Shown here: piece by piece, positions 10,321 through 21,928 of the stretch
How positions within the stretch are numbered: the stretch's first letter is position 1
Layout of the letters: every line of letters starts with the position of its first letter
Assembly: GCA_014529385.2 (NCBI GenBank)
Contig: CM043971.1
Span: 29,033,709 to 29,097,708, forward strand
Length of the DNA stretch: 64,000 bases
Direction of reading: 5' to 3'
Source: Adiantum capillus-veneris
Lineage: Eukaryota; Streptophyta; Polypodiopsida; Polypodiales; Pteridaceae
Notes under the pieces: model-generated
The model's input: the letters and a program-made list of their open reading frames with translations, nothing else
What the model was told of the DNA's origin: nothing
Database searches by the model: none
Translations under genes and position numbers: made by a program

Positions 10321-10539
10321 TGCTTCCAATTGGCACTGAGAATGTGCCAGCTTCTTTTGAAATATAGCTACACCATCTGGGAGACCTTCCTGTTTGTGCA
10401 TGTCTGCCTTTGTTACCTCCAAGTCTACATTCATTCTTTGTAGCTTCTCTTTCTTCTCATGAACCCTCTCACTGAAGGTGCTAACCATTTTTTTTGCTTC
10501 CAATGTATGGTCTTGCAAACCCACATTTACAGTGGCCAT
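10321..10539 (-). pseudogene. RING-like protein gene, 5' part (coiled coil)
   Basis: 73 codons from the ATG at 10539 up to the TRIM target site. Contains MATVNVGLQDHTLEAKKMV and ERVHEKKEKLQRMNVDLEV, a charged coiled coil. The codon phase at the target duplication is the same as that of 8296-8736, so the two parts form one 219-codon frame when the insertion and one target copy are subtracted. Upstream in the same frame, beyond a TAA directly before the ATG, the sequence still reads as protein (YTPKVDRWREANGATRVAAS), so the real gene probably extended to about 10650 or farther and this ATG may not be the original start. A different frame upstream reads ENLFLGLCFTEKVVANVIKK. Confidence 0.55.
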
Positions 10540-10659
10540 TTACTCTACCGCATGCTTCCGTTCAAGCTTCACATTGAGTAGAGGTGATGCCGCAACTCGT
10601 GTGGCCCCATTGGCCTCTCTCCACCTATCAACTTTCGGGGTATAAATGCCTTTTTAATG

Positions 10660-11320
10660 ACATTGGCCACAACTTTTTCAGTAAAACAGAGTCCAAGAAA
10701 TAGGTTTTCTTTCCTAGTCTTTCTTCTTTGTTGGGCTCTTATGAGTTGTGCTACCAGCTGTCTAATTTTCTAGAACAAAAGAACGTGCATAGACAATGGA
10801 AAGAGTGTAATTTATGGGAGGCTCATGGTATACCTTATGCTGTTGCAGCATGAATGACTCATAAAACTTTGGCTTCACTATTTTACAGTGTAGCTTTGGA
10901 CTTCCTCTAGAGGGATCTTTGAACATGGTGAGTCACATGCCTTTGGGCACATCATTGTCGCTTAGCTATCAAGGACTCTCACCCACAAGGCTAAGGCCAT
11001 ATTCCTGATGGAACTCCTCCTTACTACAATAGAGCTTTCCTTGGTGTGGATATTCAATTTTGGGGGCATGCCAACAATCACTTGATTCACATGCAACCCA
11101 TAAACCTCCACCGTAAAGTCACAGAATGAGTCAAGTACATGTCAATGTAAAGATCTTATTTTCCATGACAGTGGAATGCACTCAATCCTAAACCTTGTCT
11201 CCCCTGATATTCAAGGTCCTAGTGCTATGTGCCCATCAGTGCCTAATTCTTCAAGTAGTGTGCTTCTCAGTGTCCATGGTGCTTTCGTTCTTATGAGAGC
11301 CGTCTTTCTTGAGCTTCTAT
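10660..11320. other. No supported gene
   Basis: Short minus-strand protein-like fragments occur up to about 10740; beyond that I see nothing I can support. Confidence 0.4.
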
Positions 11321-11322
11321 AG

Positions 11323-11324
<2 letters not shown>

Positions 11325-11418
<94 letters not shown>
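11325..11418. repeat. (TC)n microsatellite, about 47 units
   Basis: Uninterrupted TC dinucleotides over 94 bp. The long Arg/Glu open frame on the minus strand is an artefact of this repeat. Confidence 0.97.
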
Positions 11419-11421
<3 letters not shown>

Positions 11422-11601
11422 GCAGGTAAGTTGGGCCACGTTCCCTCTCCGCTTCACCATTGTCCCATTGGGATTTAAAATTTATAAGATGGTGGTTCAT
11501 GCTTGTGAAGTTAAGTTTGTCTAGCGAAAAGATTTTGATTTGCCTTGTTTCAAACTTGAAAGATGTGAAAGGATTAAAAAAACTCATTTGTAGTCCAGAA
11601 G

Positions 11602-12319
11602 GTATTAATTGCAATTAATATCTTTGGCCCAAGAAAGTGACTAGCTCCAACAACACCCTACCAGGCAAAGACCAAACCTTTTTTGCAAGGAGTATAAGGA
11701 CTTGGAGTTCAATTGAGTGTGAAATTTTATAATGATAGCATCTTTACCTTTACAACAGAAAAATCAATAGTTGGGTAATTTCAATTGAAACCAAATTGGG
11801 CAAGACCTTGAGACAGGCTTTAAAACTCCTAGTTGTTCAATTTTGTGTCACAAAAAGTGGAAAAAAGTGCTATTATAATCAAGAAGATATTAATTGCAAT
11901 TAATATCTCTTGGCTTGAAAGTGAAAAATTATTACTCAATGACCATATCATAGGCTAAAACATAGTGCAAGAGGACACTATTTCAAGTTTGAAGCCATTT
12001 GAACCTATAAGTTTTCATTTGGGTATAGATTTCACTGAAGACTAGAAATAGACACAAAACTTGGCCTAAGGAATTGGAAATTGAATTAAACTTCATGAAA
12101 CATGGCAGGTGACTTGTTTAAGGGGGGAGATATTAATCACGATTAATATCTCCCATTCTAGAAAATCCATTTTGTGGATTTTTTTCAATATAGATTGGGT
12201 ATTTGATATTAGTTGAGTGCCTATGCCAAATTTGAGGTGATTTGGGGTGGTATTGACTAAGACTCATGTGGAAATTGTTGGTTTTTTGACCTAGTAGATA
12301 TTAATCACAATTAATATCT
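11602..12319. repeat. Four AT-rich palindromes of one family
   Basis: Palindrome 1 is centred at about 11611. Palindrome 2 (11885-11908) is AGATATTAATTG followed by its exact reverse complement. Palindrome 3 (12125-12154) has 14-bp arms GGGAGATATTAATC around AC. Palindrome 4 (12296-12319) has 10-bp arms AGATATTAAT around CACA. Centre spacings are about 285, 243 and 168 bp. The sequence between them is not clearly alike. The gag remnant on the plus strand starts downstream. I see no gene inside. Confidence 0.85.
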
Positions 12320-12344
12320 CTTGCTAGCCACATAAATAATTTTT

Positions 12345-12455
12345 CACATTTTTTGGTCACTAGTGTTAATAGACTCATCATACAGATAGCCTGAAAAAAA
12401 ATCACATTTTTTGGTCACTATTGTTAATACACTCATCATACAAGTAGCCTAAAAA
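12345..12455. repeat. 58-bp tandem duplication
   Basis: CACATTTTTTGGTCACTA and the following bases to TAGCC recur at 58-bp offset (12345 and 12403), with a few mismatches. Confidence 0.85.
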
Positions 12456-12859
12456 ATTTGGAGTTAACTAGACATTGTTTGCTACTTGAAATTGAGTATT
12501 CTAGAGATGAAGGTTGCGGATTGATGTGGTTGGCTATTTTGACAAGACACTTTTGATATCATAGGGGGATCAAAAAGAACTTTGGAAATTGCTAGATTGA
12601 ACTGACTACATCTAAAAAGGGTTGGTATTGGAAACCATGTATTCCTTTTCATTGAGAAGCTCAAGTCTTTATGTACCTAAGTTCATGCCATTTTCTTGCG
12701 AATCAAGGCTATAACTGAGAAACTGAGAGTAGGGTATCCACAAAAGAAAGTGTAAACCAAGGGAGACGCTTGGAGACTATAGCAAAAGAACTGCGAGATA
12801 CTTACTTTGACTCAAGTTTCGCCGGATGTCTTCACTTTTTACCCAATCGGGGACTAGAA

Positions 12860-13275
12860 TCTCACTCAAGTTTAAGCACATTCTAACCTTTTTTAAGACT
12901 AGCAAGCATGATGCCCATATTTATCTCGATCCTAAAGAGGAGTATGTTGTAAGGGTAGATGACCATACCGTTGAGTTTGAATAGGAAGTTAGAGCGAACA
13001 AGCAAGATACCTTCTATATGGATCGAAATGGAGTGCAATACCTCAAAATAAAAAATCCAGACAGTATAGATAGATGGGCATTGGAGGTTGACACTTTGAT
13101 CCCGAACATGATCATGAAAGAAGAACCTTCAGTGTTAAAGTTAGAAGGATATGATTTGATCGACACCAAACCTCTAAAGCACACCCACCACAACCCAAGG
13201 CTTGGAGTCTATTTTTGGGAAGACAACAATGTTACAAATCTGCTCACGCCAAGCCCGGACAGTTGGCATCCTTGA
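12860..13275 (+). pseudogene. Coding remnant upstream of gypsy gag
   Basis: One frame reads KTSKHDAHIYLDPKEEYVVR, a TAG stop, then from 13018 an 85-codon frame with YLKIKNPDSIDRWALEVDTL. It lies directly 5' of the gag remnant and may be the N-terminal region of the same element. No domain recognised. Confidence 0.35.
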
Positions 13276-13471
13276 AAATAATGTATATTTTCAATATAAG
13301 GGAGAAGGGATTAACATAAATTCCCGCCCACCTATTTAGGGATTTAAAAAATAATAATTTTCTTATGATGACTCCAAATGAGATTGAATACCAAGGAAAC
13401 TCAATTCCGAGAAGTTATTATGGGGACCGTACCTAAAAGAGAACAGAATTTGGGGCCAAACGATCGATAGC

Positions 13472-14086
13472 ATGTGGGAAAGAACAACCCAAAGAAGTCA
13501 CCTCAATGATGAAAATAGGGGAAAAGACGCAAAAACCACCTTTAGTAGGGGAAGAACAAGTGAAACCAAGATAAGAAGAGGTCCACACAAGTCACACCTA
13601 CCAACCTATTGGTTTGATGGATTAATGGGAGAAACACCAATCAAGAGAGCGGGTGCAAAACATCATCATAGATTCAAAACAACTGATTTCTAGAAATGGG
13701 TCAAAATATGACCACTTAGCAAGCTTCAGATAGGTTTTAAGAGCTGAACGTATAACAAATTTCCATACGCAATTTGAGGGGTTTGGGATCACTTTGGAGG
13801 GCAAGGCTTTGACTTGGTTCCAAACCATACCTCCTGGATCAATAACTAATCTACCAACTTTGGCTATGAGATTTGTTTCCACTTGCTCAAAAATGGGAAT
13901 CAAGCATAGCATTGTGGAATAAATCCACAGCTTCAAACAAAAACAAGGAGAAACCATAAGAGATTTTCTGAGTCAGATGAAGCAAAACATCAATAGATGT
14001 CCAGAGACGGAGATTCCAACTGAGGAGAGACTAGTCTCATTGTTCCTAGAAGGATTACTTAATAAGGATGTGCATGCCATTCTATA
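13472..14086 (+). pseudogene. Decayed Ty3/gypsy gag
   Basis: After an Arg-rich segment (13472-13693), the frame from 13698 reads SKYDHLASFR, stop, VLRAERITNFHTQFEGFGIT, ALTWFQTIPPGSITNLPTLA, stop, HSFKQKQGETIRDFLSQMKQ and ERLVSLFLEGLLNKDV, ending at a TAG. The spacing of TWF, FKQKQGE-x-RDFL and LFLEGL is that of retrotransposon gag. Two in-frame stops show it is inactive. No protease or polymerase follows, so the element is truncated here. Confidence 0.75.
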
Positions 14087-15084
14087 GCTTTGGTTGCTAC
14101 TAGGCTGATAGTGGTAGTTAGGATAATCACAGCCTAGCAGTAACCTTTCCAAGGAGTAGCATGCCAGCTAATTGTGTAGAGGCGGTTACCAGGCTAGTAG
14201 TGGTTGTAATTACTCTACCAGGGCAACCATGACAGATTGAAAGCAACAAAAAATATTTCTAGAGATGTTGGAAGAAAAGGTTCTACTTCCATATTCAGAA
14301 CCCATTTTTGGCTATTTTCAATTATCATGTTACCCTTTTTGTCTGTGTAATAGTTTACCATTTCCTATGTATTTTGAAAGACAAAATTCATTTTTTTATG
14401 TCTTGACTATCATTGATTTTTATCTCTTTATTTTTTTAATGCTCAAATGCTACCACTAGACTCAATGATGATCTAGATCACATAATCAATGTGGTAGTAA
14501 AGGATATAGTAAAATACTATGGTAATTGTGAAGAGAAATCTAGAGGCAGGCGTACATGTTGAGAAGGAAGGCTTGTTAGACAAGGATGGTCTTTAGAAGG
14601 AAGATGGAGCCGAAGATGATCCTTCACTGGAGAAGACCAATGTTGTTGAAGCCATAGATGCCAGTCATCCCATCTTGTAGACCATACGGATGATGCAAAG
14701 GGAAAGAAAGAGAAAGATGACAGGTGGTAATTGTGGTCTATTTTTTCCTTAAGGAAGATAATACTATTTCAAGTTGAATCCTGCTCATTGTTTCTCTCTC
14801 CCTACATATGAGGCTGCTAGAAAGCATACAGAGGATGTAGAGGGGCCAACAAAGACATCAAAGGACATGGCCAAGAAAGATGCAAGAGAAAATAGTTCCA
14901 TAGAAGCTGGAAGAAAAATGCTACTACAACCAGAGCAAGAAAAATACTCCAAACTTAGTCTCTATATTTTTGCTTTGTGGAGGCCTATCCCCATTTCAAA
15001 CATTTTTCATAAAGCTTGGCTTTGTAACAACTCTTCATTTCCTTTGTACTAAGACAACAAAAATTGATTTTCTTAATGTCCTAT
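14087..15084 (+). other. Non-coding leader-like region before copia A
   Basis: The stretches 14265-14520 and 14970-15190 are diverged copies of one another; both end near GATCTAGATCACATAAT followed by a GTGGT block. I see no gene. The right part belongs to the 5' region of copia copy A, but no copia LTR can be defined because no second copy is present. Confidence 0.45.
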
Positions 15085-15302
15085 CTATTGTTTTCTTTTA
15101 TCTTATTGTTGTTTTTTATGCTCAGAAGCTGCCAGTAGCATCATTGAGGATCTAGATCACATAATAGATGTGGTTGTAAAATTGTCAAGGGCATTGATGT
15201 ACGTCCTAGTTCTGAGGATGTAGGCGATGTTGAGGATGTTGCAAGTCTTTCTGCAAGGATTGCTGCTGCTAGAGTTTTTTCGCCTATGGGATAACAAGCT
15301 CG

Positions 15303-15926
15303 TTGGGATGTAAAAGATGTGCAAGCTCATGCATTGATTGTGTTGTCTATGAAGCACACTATTATATTCGTTCAACTAAATCTACAAAACAGGCTTGGGA
15401 TATTCTGGCTAGTCTTTATGCAAGTCGCAATGAGGCTAAAATTGCATTTTTGTGTAATGAGCTAGAATCAAAGATTATGCATGAGGAAGATGACATGGAC
15501 ACTTTCCTTACTGGTGTCAAGGATATCAATGAGCAACTTATTTCTGTAGGTGAAGTCATTCTAGATAGTTCGCTTATGCAGATTGTTCTTGATGCCTTGC
15601 CAGACTCTTACCAGACTTTTTCTAGTCCTTGGAGACTCATGACCCAAGGAAATCCTGAAGTTGTCAAGTTTGATGCATTGTGCACATTGTTGTTGCAAGA
15701 GTCACTTTCTAGATTAAACAGGACTAGACAACGTGCACTTGAACGGGCTTTTATTGCTACTCAAAGAAAGGGTGGTAACAACAATGCAACCACTTCTTAT
15801 GGTTCTTTTGCGAGTGGAAATCACATGTTGATAATGCTTTTCCTGGCAACAATTCGTCTAGAAATTTTGATGATAAGGGTAAAAAGAAGATGCATTGTCA
15901 TTATTGTAAAGCAAATGATCATTTGA
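15303..15926 (+). pseudogene. Copia gag (copy A)
   Basis: The 207-codon frame carries the copia gag core: STKQAWDILASLYASRNEAK, LESKIMHEEDDMDTFLTGV and LMQIVLDALPDSYQTF. A frame change near 15830 separates it from the zinc knuckle, which is read in another frame around 15890-15950 (MHCHYCKANDHLIRQCP, pattern C-x2-C-x4-H-x4-C). The copy is therefore frameshifted between gag core and zinc knuckle. Confidence 0.8.
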
Positions 15927-15933
15927 TCAGGCA

Positions 15934-16455
15934 ATGTCCTACGTTGAAGGCCAAGAGAAAAAGAAGAAAGAGGCTAGTTTCACTGCAAATGCTAATGTTG
16001 ATGCAGAATGGGATTTTAGTGTAGAGTGTACCTATAATCCTACTATCCATGATGCATGCATGTTAGTTGCTGCAGATTCACGTGTGTGGTATTTTGACAA
16101 TGGTGCTACAAAGCACATTACCTCACATCATGATTTGTTCACCTCTCTTGAGTCTATCCCTCATGGGAACTCAGTTACTTGTGCTAACAATGCCTTTTAT
16201 CGAGTTTAGGGAGTTGGAAAGATTGTGCTTACTACTAGATATGGTAGTTCTTTTACACTTGTTGATGCACTTTATGTACTTGGAATCAAGAAGAATCCTT
16301 TTTTTGTATCTGCACTTGCTGGACTTGGTTTTGTGGTCAAATTTATGAATGATAGATGTATTGTACATTATCTCAGTTTCAGTGATGAAATCACTACATT
16401 TGTCATTTTATGTCGTGGGCTGTATAAGCTCACTGTTTATGAAAAGTGTGGGTAG
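15934..16455 (+). pseudogene. Copia protease (copy A)
   Basis: Contains VWYFDNGATKHITSHHDLF. The copia active site is normally D-S-G-A-T; here Ser is replaced by Asn. A TAG at 16207 splits the frame, which continues as VGKIVLTTRYGSSFTLVDAL and LYVLGIKKNPFFVSALAGLG, the region leading to the integrase. Inactive. Confidence 0.75.
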
Positions 16456-16541
16456 AATTTTGCAAATGCAGTTATGGATTCAAAGGCTATTTTAGATGAA
16501 AATTTTGACATGCACGTTTTGGTCATCTGAATTTTATTAGT

Positions 16542-16831
16542 TTGCTTCGTTTGAAAAAATCTGATATGGTTGCTTTTTTGCGGGCTCTTGAAGCACCTGT
16601 CAAACATGTTTGTGAAGGTTGTATTTTGGGTAAGATGCAGCATTTGAAGTTTCCAAAGGATGGTTCAGTTAGGGCCACATGCAGGTTGCAGCTTGTGGAT
16701 AGTGATGTTTGTGGGCCCATGCAAACTCCATCCTTGGGCAATTATCTTTACTTCGTGACTTTCATTGATGATTACTCCAGGCATGCATGGGTATTTCCGC
16801 TTAAAGTGAAGTCCGAAGTATTTATGTGCTT
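16542..16831 (+). pseudogene. Copia integrase, N-terminal part (copy A)
   Basis: Contains the pre-integrase Cys region (CEGCILGKMQHLKFPKD), the first catalytic Asp region (LVDSDVCGPMQTPSLGNY) and FVTFIDDYSRHAWVFPLK. It is cut at 16831 by the gypsy LTR, so the rest of the catalytic triad is missing. Confidence 0.85.
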
Positions 16832-17203
16832 TGTGAAATGCCTCAGATTAAGTGTGTTTAAAGTGGAATTTGACATAAGAAGGTAAAACGATGATGAACT
16901 GAATAAGTAGTTGATTCATAAGGTTGGCCATACAATAATAAGCAACGCTGATTACAATGATGGATCAGGAAAGCATGAACAGAGAGAACGCTGGCGATTG
17001 GAGGCAGGATGGAGTAGCAAGAGGATGGAGATGTAGGTTGGCGGCATGGCTATGGTGGCGCTTCTGCAGTGCTGCCTCTTGCGCTTGCTGGAGGGGTATT
17101 TATTACCTCTAATGAGATTCGGAGAGTCACCTCCGGGGTGGCCCTTACGAGATAGGAAGGGGTGCGCCACTGAGGATGGATGTCCGGACGACTCCGCACC
17201 ACA
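16832..17203 (-). repeat. 3' LTR of the nested gypsy element
   Basis: 372 bp, starts TGTG and ends CACA in plus orientation. Its first 157 bp match 21929-22085 with few substitutions and no indel. Directly followed at 17204 by a reversed purine tract (minus strand GCAGGGGGAGG). The long open frames over this region are LTR sequence, not genes. Confidence 0.85.
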
Positions 17204-17215
17204 CCTCCCCCTGCA
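17204..17215 (-). promoter_or_regulatory. Polypurine tract of the nested gypsy element
   Basis: Minus strand reads CAGGGGGAGG immediately before the LTR start TGTGGTGCGG, the expected place for priming plus-strand DNA. Confidence 0.8.
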
Positions 17216-17699
17216 ACGGACTCCCAAGGAGGACGGTTGCACCCATGAACAACGGCGATAGGAGACATTCCCTGGAGTTTGTCCGCCATGTTGACGATAG
17301 TGGACCTTCTTTCTTGCTGCCTCGGATTTGAACTTCTGCCAGATAGTTTCGGTACTACAAAGACGCTCCCAAGCCTTGAGGGAGAGAGAGGAATACTCTT
17401 TGTACTGTTGACCCGTGTGGTAGGAGATGATGTCGTCCATACCCCGCTTTGCCATGATTCGTTGACGCTTCCTTCATTGGGTGATGTAGTTTTATATGTG
17501 AGCTTTGTTAACTGCTCTTCAAACGATGTCCGAAACAGTTGCAGGATCACAAAATAAACATTTTTTTTTCAATTACCAATGGTCAGCAAAATTTAAATGT
17601 ATGTGAATCCAAGCCTCATTTTGTCTTAGTAAATCCAAGCATCACTTTGTTTTTTATTTATTTTTTATAGTGTGGCTATGAGATTTGCATCTATGTCGC

Positions 17700-18970
17700 G
17701 TCCGAGATCATTCGATCGGACAAAGTCGAGATACATGGGCTATTGTACTGGTACTATTATTGTCGCGTTGTAGTTGGTAAGTGTTGGTTTTGATGCATTG
17801 TTCTATTTTATACGGGCCAACCCATTTATGTATGAACGTCTCGGAATTATTTTCATGTCAGTGCAGAAAATAAAGATACACTTTTTGTCCTTGACTATAG
17901 ACAACGGCGACTCGTCCTTCATCATAATTCCGCTTGTATCTATCTTGTGCCTTGGCAATGTTGCTTGCGATCGCCTACCGCATCAATGGCTATGTTGCTC
18001 GCAAATGAGCATACCAGTGATTGGCATCGTGGTATCTCTTCTCGATTTGTAAGAAAAGGAGTTGTGGTGGAAATTTTGGATCTCTTTCGTATAATGCTCG
18101 AAAGGGGCTGATTCTTGTTGAACTTTGTACTATGCACCTGTATGCATGTAATACATAAGGGAGCAGCTCGTCCCAATTGCTGCGTCTCGTATCCACAAAT
18201 GCTTTTAACATCTGCTTGATTGTTTTGTTTAGACGCTCACATAACCCATTTGTCTGCGGATGGTAAGGAGATGAAAATTTTTACCCTATTCCTAAGCACT
18301 GAGTGACCACCTTGAGTACTTCCAACTTGAAATTTGTTCCTTGATCAGAAACCAAACTTTTGGGACAACCGTGGCGAACAACAATGTCTTCTACCAAGAA
18401 TTTAGCAATTGCCCCTGCCGTGGCCTCTGATAATGGCTTGGCTTCACACCACTTCGTGAGATACTCAGTAGCTACAATAATATATTTGTTCCCTGTTCCT
18501 GAGGTGGGAAAAGGTCTGACATTATCCCAAGAAACCAGCTCAAAAGGGTAACCCACGTTAACAGGCTCTAACAATCCTTGTGGCTTCCTATTGGGATCTT
18601 TTATTGACATACATAAATTACAAGAGCTAAGTACTTCATGTACCGATTTTCGCATGTGAGGCCAATAGAAACTCTGCCGAAGCATACTCAAGCATTTATG
18701 AAATCCCAAATGTCCGTATAACGGGTGGTAATGAAAATGACTGATTAGATCCTTTTGCAATAATTCTGGAATACGAGGGCATAGTAGATCTTTATTAGCT
18801 GCAAAATATAAAATCCCTTCTTTTAGTATATAACTCTGTGTGATTTGATCTTCTTTTACCTGTTGGAGCTGGTTGATGATGTTTAGAATAACTGTATCAG
18901 TGGACTGTGCCTGAGCTAACTGAGTCAGGTCTAAATTGAATGGTAGAGTTTGAGTAGCTTGGACTTCCAT
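17700..18970 (-). pseudogene. Gypsy integrase (nested element)
   Basis: Inserts element DNA into the host genome. Seen in order: zinc-binding His region (FHYHPLYGHLGFHKC) with CNLCMSIKD, catalytic region VSWDNVRPFPTSGTGNKYI, YLTKWCEAKPLSE, the second Asp in LVSDQGTNF, then, in another frame from 18211, the region expected after the catalytic Glu (MLKAFVDTRRSNWDELLPYV) and finally a GPY/F-like module (HKWVGPYKIEQC) at about 17760-17800. The frame breaks near 18280 and later, so it is inactive. The first Asp context (WDNV) is slightly altered from the usual D-x-V/F. Confidence 0.85.
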
Positions 18971-19054
18971 TTGTGATAATGAATCAGCTACCGTATTTTT
19001 CTTTCCTGCAACATATTTTAAAGTAAACCAATAATCTTGTAATGCTAATACCCA

Positions 19055-19620
19055 TCACAGAAGGCGACATGGGGGATGTTGCTTTTTTATCATTGCTGTC
19101 AATGGCTGGTGATCTGTTTCTACTGTAAGCTGAGAACCATGAACATAAGCATGCAATTTTTGCAAAGCCCACACGACGGCCAATAACTCCTTCTCTATCG
19201 TAGAGTAATTTCTTTCACATTTTGTAAGACTTCGACTGATAAATACAATTGGCTGCCAACTGGTTTGTGAATCCTGTTGCATCAATACAGCCCCTATCCC
19301 TGTGTTAGAGGCATCAGTCCGTAACAGAAATGGTTGGTCAAAATTAGGATGTTGCAAAATTATTTCTTCCATGACTTGAGCTTTCAACTTATCAAAAGCT
19401 CCTTGGTGTCTTTTGTCCCACTCAAACTTTGTTTTCTTTTTTAGTAACTCATGTAAAGGACTTGCCAGTGTGGCCAAAAATGGGAATAAACCTTCCTGAA
19501 AATTTGATTAATCCAAGAAATTTCTGCACATCTTTAACATTTGAAGGTACTGGGAAGTTCTTAATGGCCATCACCTTCTTGGGGTCAATACTAATTCCTG
19601 CATTAGACACAATGTAGCCC
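19055..19620 (-). pseudogene. Gypsy RNase H and RT connection (nested element)
   Basis: Contains LRTDASNTGIGAVLMQQD, CERNYSTIEKELLAVVWALQ and VETDHQPLTAM, giving the Asp, Glu and Asp of RNase H. It degrades the RNA strand of the hybrid. The segment upstream (to 19620, minus) holds the RT thumb region in another frame. The frame ends at 19055. Confidence 0.85.
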
Positions 19621-19638
19621 AAAAACCAAAGCTTTGTC

Positions 19639-20155
19639 TTACCCCACCTGCATTTTTGTAGTTGTAACTTGATATTGAATTTTTTTCAACCTGCGAAGGA
19701 CCTCTTCAACGACTTCTACATGTTCATCCCATGTTTTTGTATGAACCAAAATGTCATCCAAGTAGACCACGAATACTTTTATATCAATGAGATATGTAAA
19801 GATGAAGTTAACCAACCTTTGGAAAGTTCCTGGAGCATCTGTAAGCCCGAAGGCCATCACAATAAATTCGTACAATCCTCTGCTCATCCTAAATGTTGTT
19901 TTTGGTCAATCCTTAGTGTCAATAGGGATTTTGCAGTAACCGGATGCCACTGTCAACTGACGTGAAATAAGATGAGCCCCCAACCTGATCTAGCAAATCA
20001 TCAATTCGTGGCATTGGGAAGACATCTTGTATAGCTACTCCATTTAAGGGCGGAAAGTCTATACAAAATCTATATTCTCCATAATCTTTCTTGACTAAAT
20101 GGGGTTCGGAGGCCCATGAGCTCTGCGAAGGTTGGATAACGCCTTTCCGTAGCAT
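19639..20155 (-). pseudogene. Gypsy reverse transcriptase (nested element)
   Basis: The 20155-19919 frame holds LRKGVIQPSQSSWASEPHLV and YRFCIDFPPLNGV; the 19887-19639 frame holds the fingers-palm end with GLTDAPGTFQRLVN and the catalytic VYLDDILVHT (Y-L-D-D). The two are split by a frameshift near 19900. Confidence 0.9.
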
Positions 20156-20429
20156 GTCTTCTACGGCTTTGTTTATAACATCATTTTGATTTGGAGATCA
20201 TCATCGTTGGGCCATTTTGATTGGTCTGGCTTCTCTTGTTCTTATCTCATGTTGGACTGGGCAATTGGTCACTGAAAATTGTCCCTCTATCGGGATAACC
20301 CTGGATATTTTTGTAGAATAGTCATTAACTCCTTTTCTCAACTTTCATCTGTCTTAGACATGACCTGAACACACTAGAATTGTTGTGTCTTCACAATCTT
20401 CTGAAATGGTACATATCCTCTCCTTGGTA

Positions 20430-20720
20430 GTTTCAGACATAAACTTGAAAAGTCCAATAGAGATCTAAACTTAGCAAACCAGTCATATCCCAATGTAATT
20501 GCAAATATTTTCTTAGGTATACATAATAAGAATGAAGGTACACATCCCTTCCCAATTGTAGCTTCTCGTATATAACCGTATCTGATTTGTAAATTTTTTG
20601 ATGATCCCCAAACAAAATTGAAATCAATGGTGCTGGACGCATGTTGAGCTGCAATTTGTGTACCAATTCTTCACTAATGGATGATATGGAGCTGCCAGAA
20701 TCTAATAGAACTTGAATCTC
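20430..20720 (-). pseudogene. Gypsy aspartic protease (nested element)
   Basis: The minus strand reads VLLDSGSSISSISEELVHK, a typical retropepsin active site D-S-G with following helix. It lies between gag zinc knuckle and RT, the usual gypsy position. A stop lies just upstream. Confidence 0.8.
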
Positions 20721-20823
20721 TTCTCATAACAAATTTTCTTTAACTTGGCACAACTGTCTTGTCCTCTGAGACACCGTCGAGGCTTGTAGGGGTGCGAGTG
20801 TGTGGCCTCCAAAATCGGCCCGC

Positions 20824-21700
20824 TTAGGCATTTTCCGGTATGGCTACTAGATTGGTAGCATCATCTACTACTTGCGCATTTTGAATTTGTCTCCTTACAT
20901 ACCTTTGAGGCCTTTTGCAATGACGTGCAACATGCCCAAACATATTGCAATTGAAACATCTTGGCCGCCCTTGTCCATCACGTGTAGGAGGTCTATGCTG
21001 AACATTTTGTACATCAATATCCATAGAAACAACCTCTGTGTGTTCTTCATTACGATTGGAAGTCCAGCAAGGAATCGCCTCGATAGTGTTTCCTTCGATC
21101 CTTTGTGCTATTTTGATAGCATTAGCAAATGTTGATGGTCCTTGATATTTTACCAATGTGTAGAGATCATGACCAAAGAAAATGTAATTTCATGTCTTCT
21201 GACATTTGTGGGTCAATTCATAATAAGAGTTGTTTCAATCGGACAGCAAATTGTGAAATTGGCTCGTGTTGTAACTGTTTACACTTTTGTAATTAAGAAA
21301 GGGCGCATTTGGCGACGTCTTGCACGAAATCTTTAATTAAATTCTTATTAAACGTGTCCCAACTTTGTTTAACACATTCATCCTGTTGTACATACCAAGT
21401 AGCTGCTAGCCCTTCGAGAACTGTTCCCACTTCCGCTAATTTTCGTAGATTGTCCCAATCATGATAGGTAGCCGTATTCTCAAAATGATCTAGCCATGAA
21501 AGCACATCTTATGTCTGCAACCCGGAAAATGATTTAGGACGGACTCGGCTATCTTGATTGTGTTGTTTCTGCACCAATATTTGTTGTGTCTACATCTATT
21601 GGTTCTCCATTAGGGTCATTAACATTTGATTGCTTTGCTGGAGTTGTTGCACGAGATTTTGGACGAGAGCATCATTGTTAGAGCTTATCCCGTAGATGGT
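20824..21700 (-). pseudogene. Gypsy gag with zinc knuckle (nested element)
   Basis: The gag core is at 21505-21293 (LSWLDHFENTATYHDWDN, LAATWYVQQDECVKQSWDTF). The C-terminal frame 21156-20824 has FANAIKIAQRIEG and the zinc knuckle CFNCNMFGHVARHC (C-x2-C-x4-H-x4-C). The two are joined across a frameshift near 21250. Confidence 0.8.
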
Positions 21701-21928
21701 GCGGCGTCCATAAATTCGGCTGGGAATTCCGTACTCATCATGATAATTTAGATTAAAATTGATGTAAATGCATGTGTCCGTCCCCTTCTTGCTGTGAGTT
21801 ATGAATGGCTACCATATTACCTTCCACTTATGTACGATCGTTATCTAGGGATACTCGATGTCGATGTTGATGACTTCACCTTCAATGTTTTCTTTCGCGG
21901 CCCATCGACTCCACCATATCCTCTCACG

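Noticed and set aside
11291-11614. Arg/Glu repeat protein on the minus strand
   Set aside because: Translation of a (TC)n microsatellite; the same applies to the frames at 27579-27807 and 35702-35995.
16952-17550. Two minus-strand frames of about 167 codons
   Set aside because: They overlap the 3' LTR and purine tract of the nested gypsy element and show no domain.
21900-21928. Primer binding site of the nested gypsy element
   Set aside because: The bases beside the 5' LTR (minus strand from 21928) do not match a tRNA end I recognise, so none is annotated.
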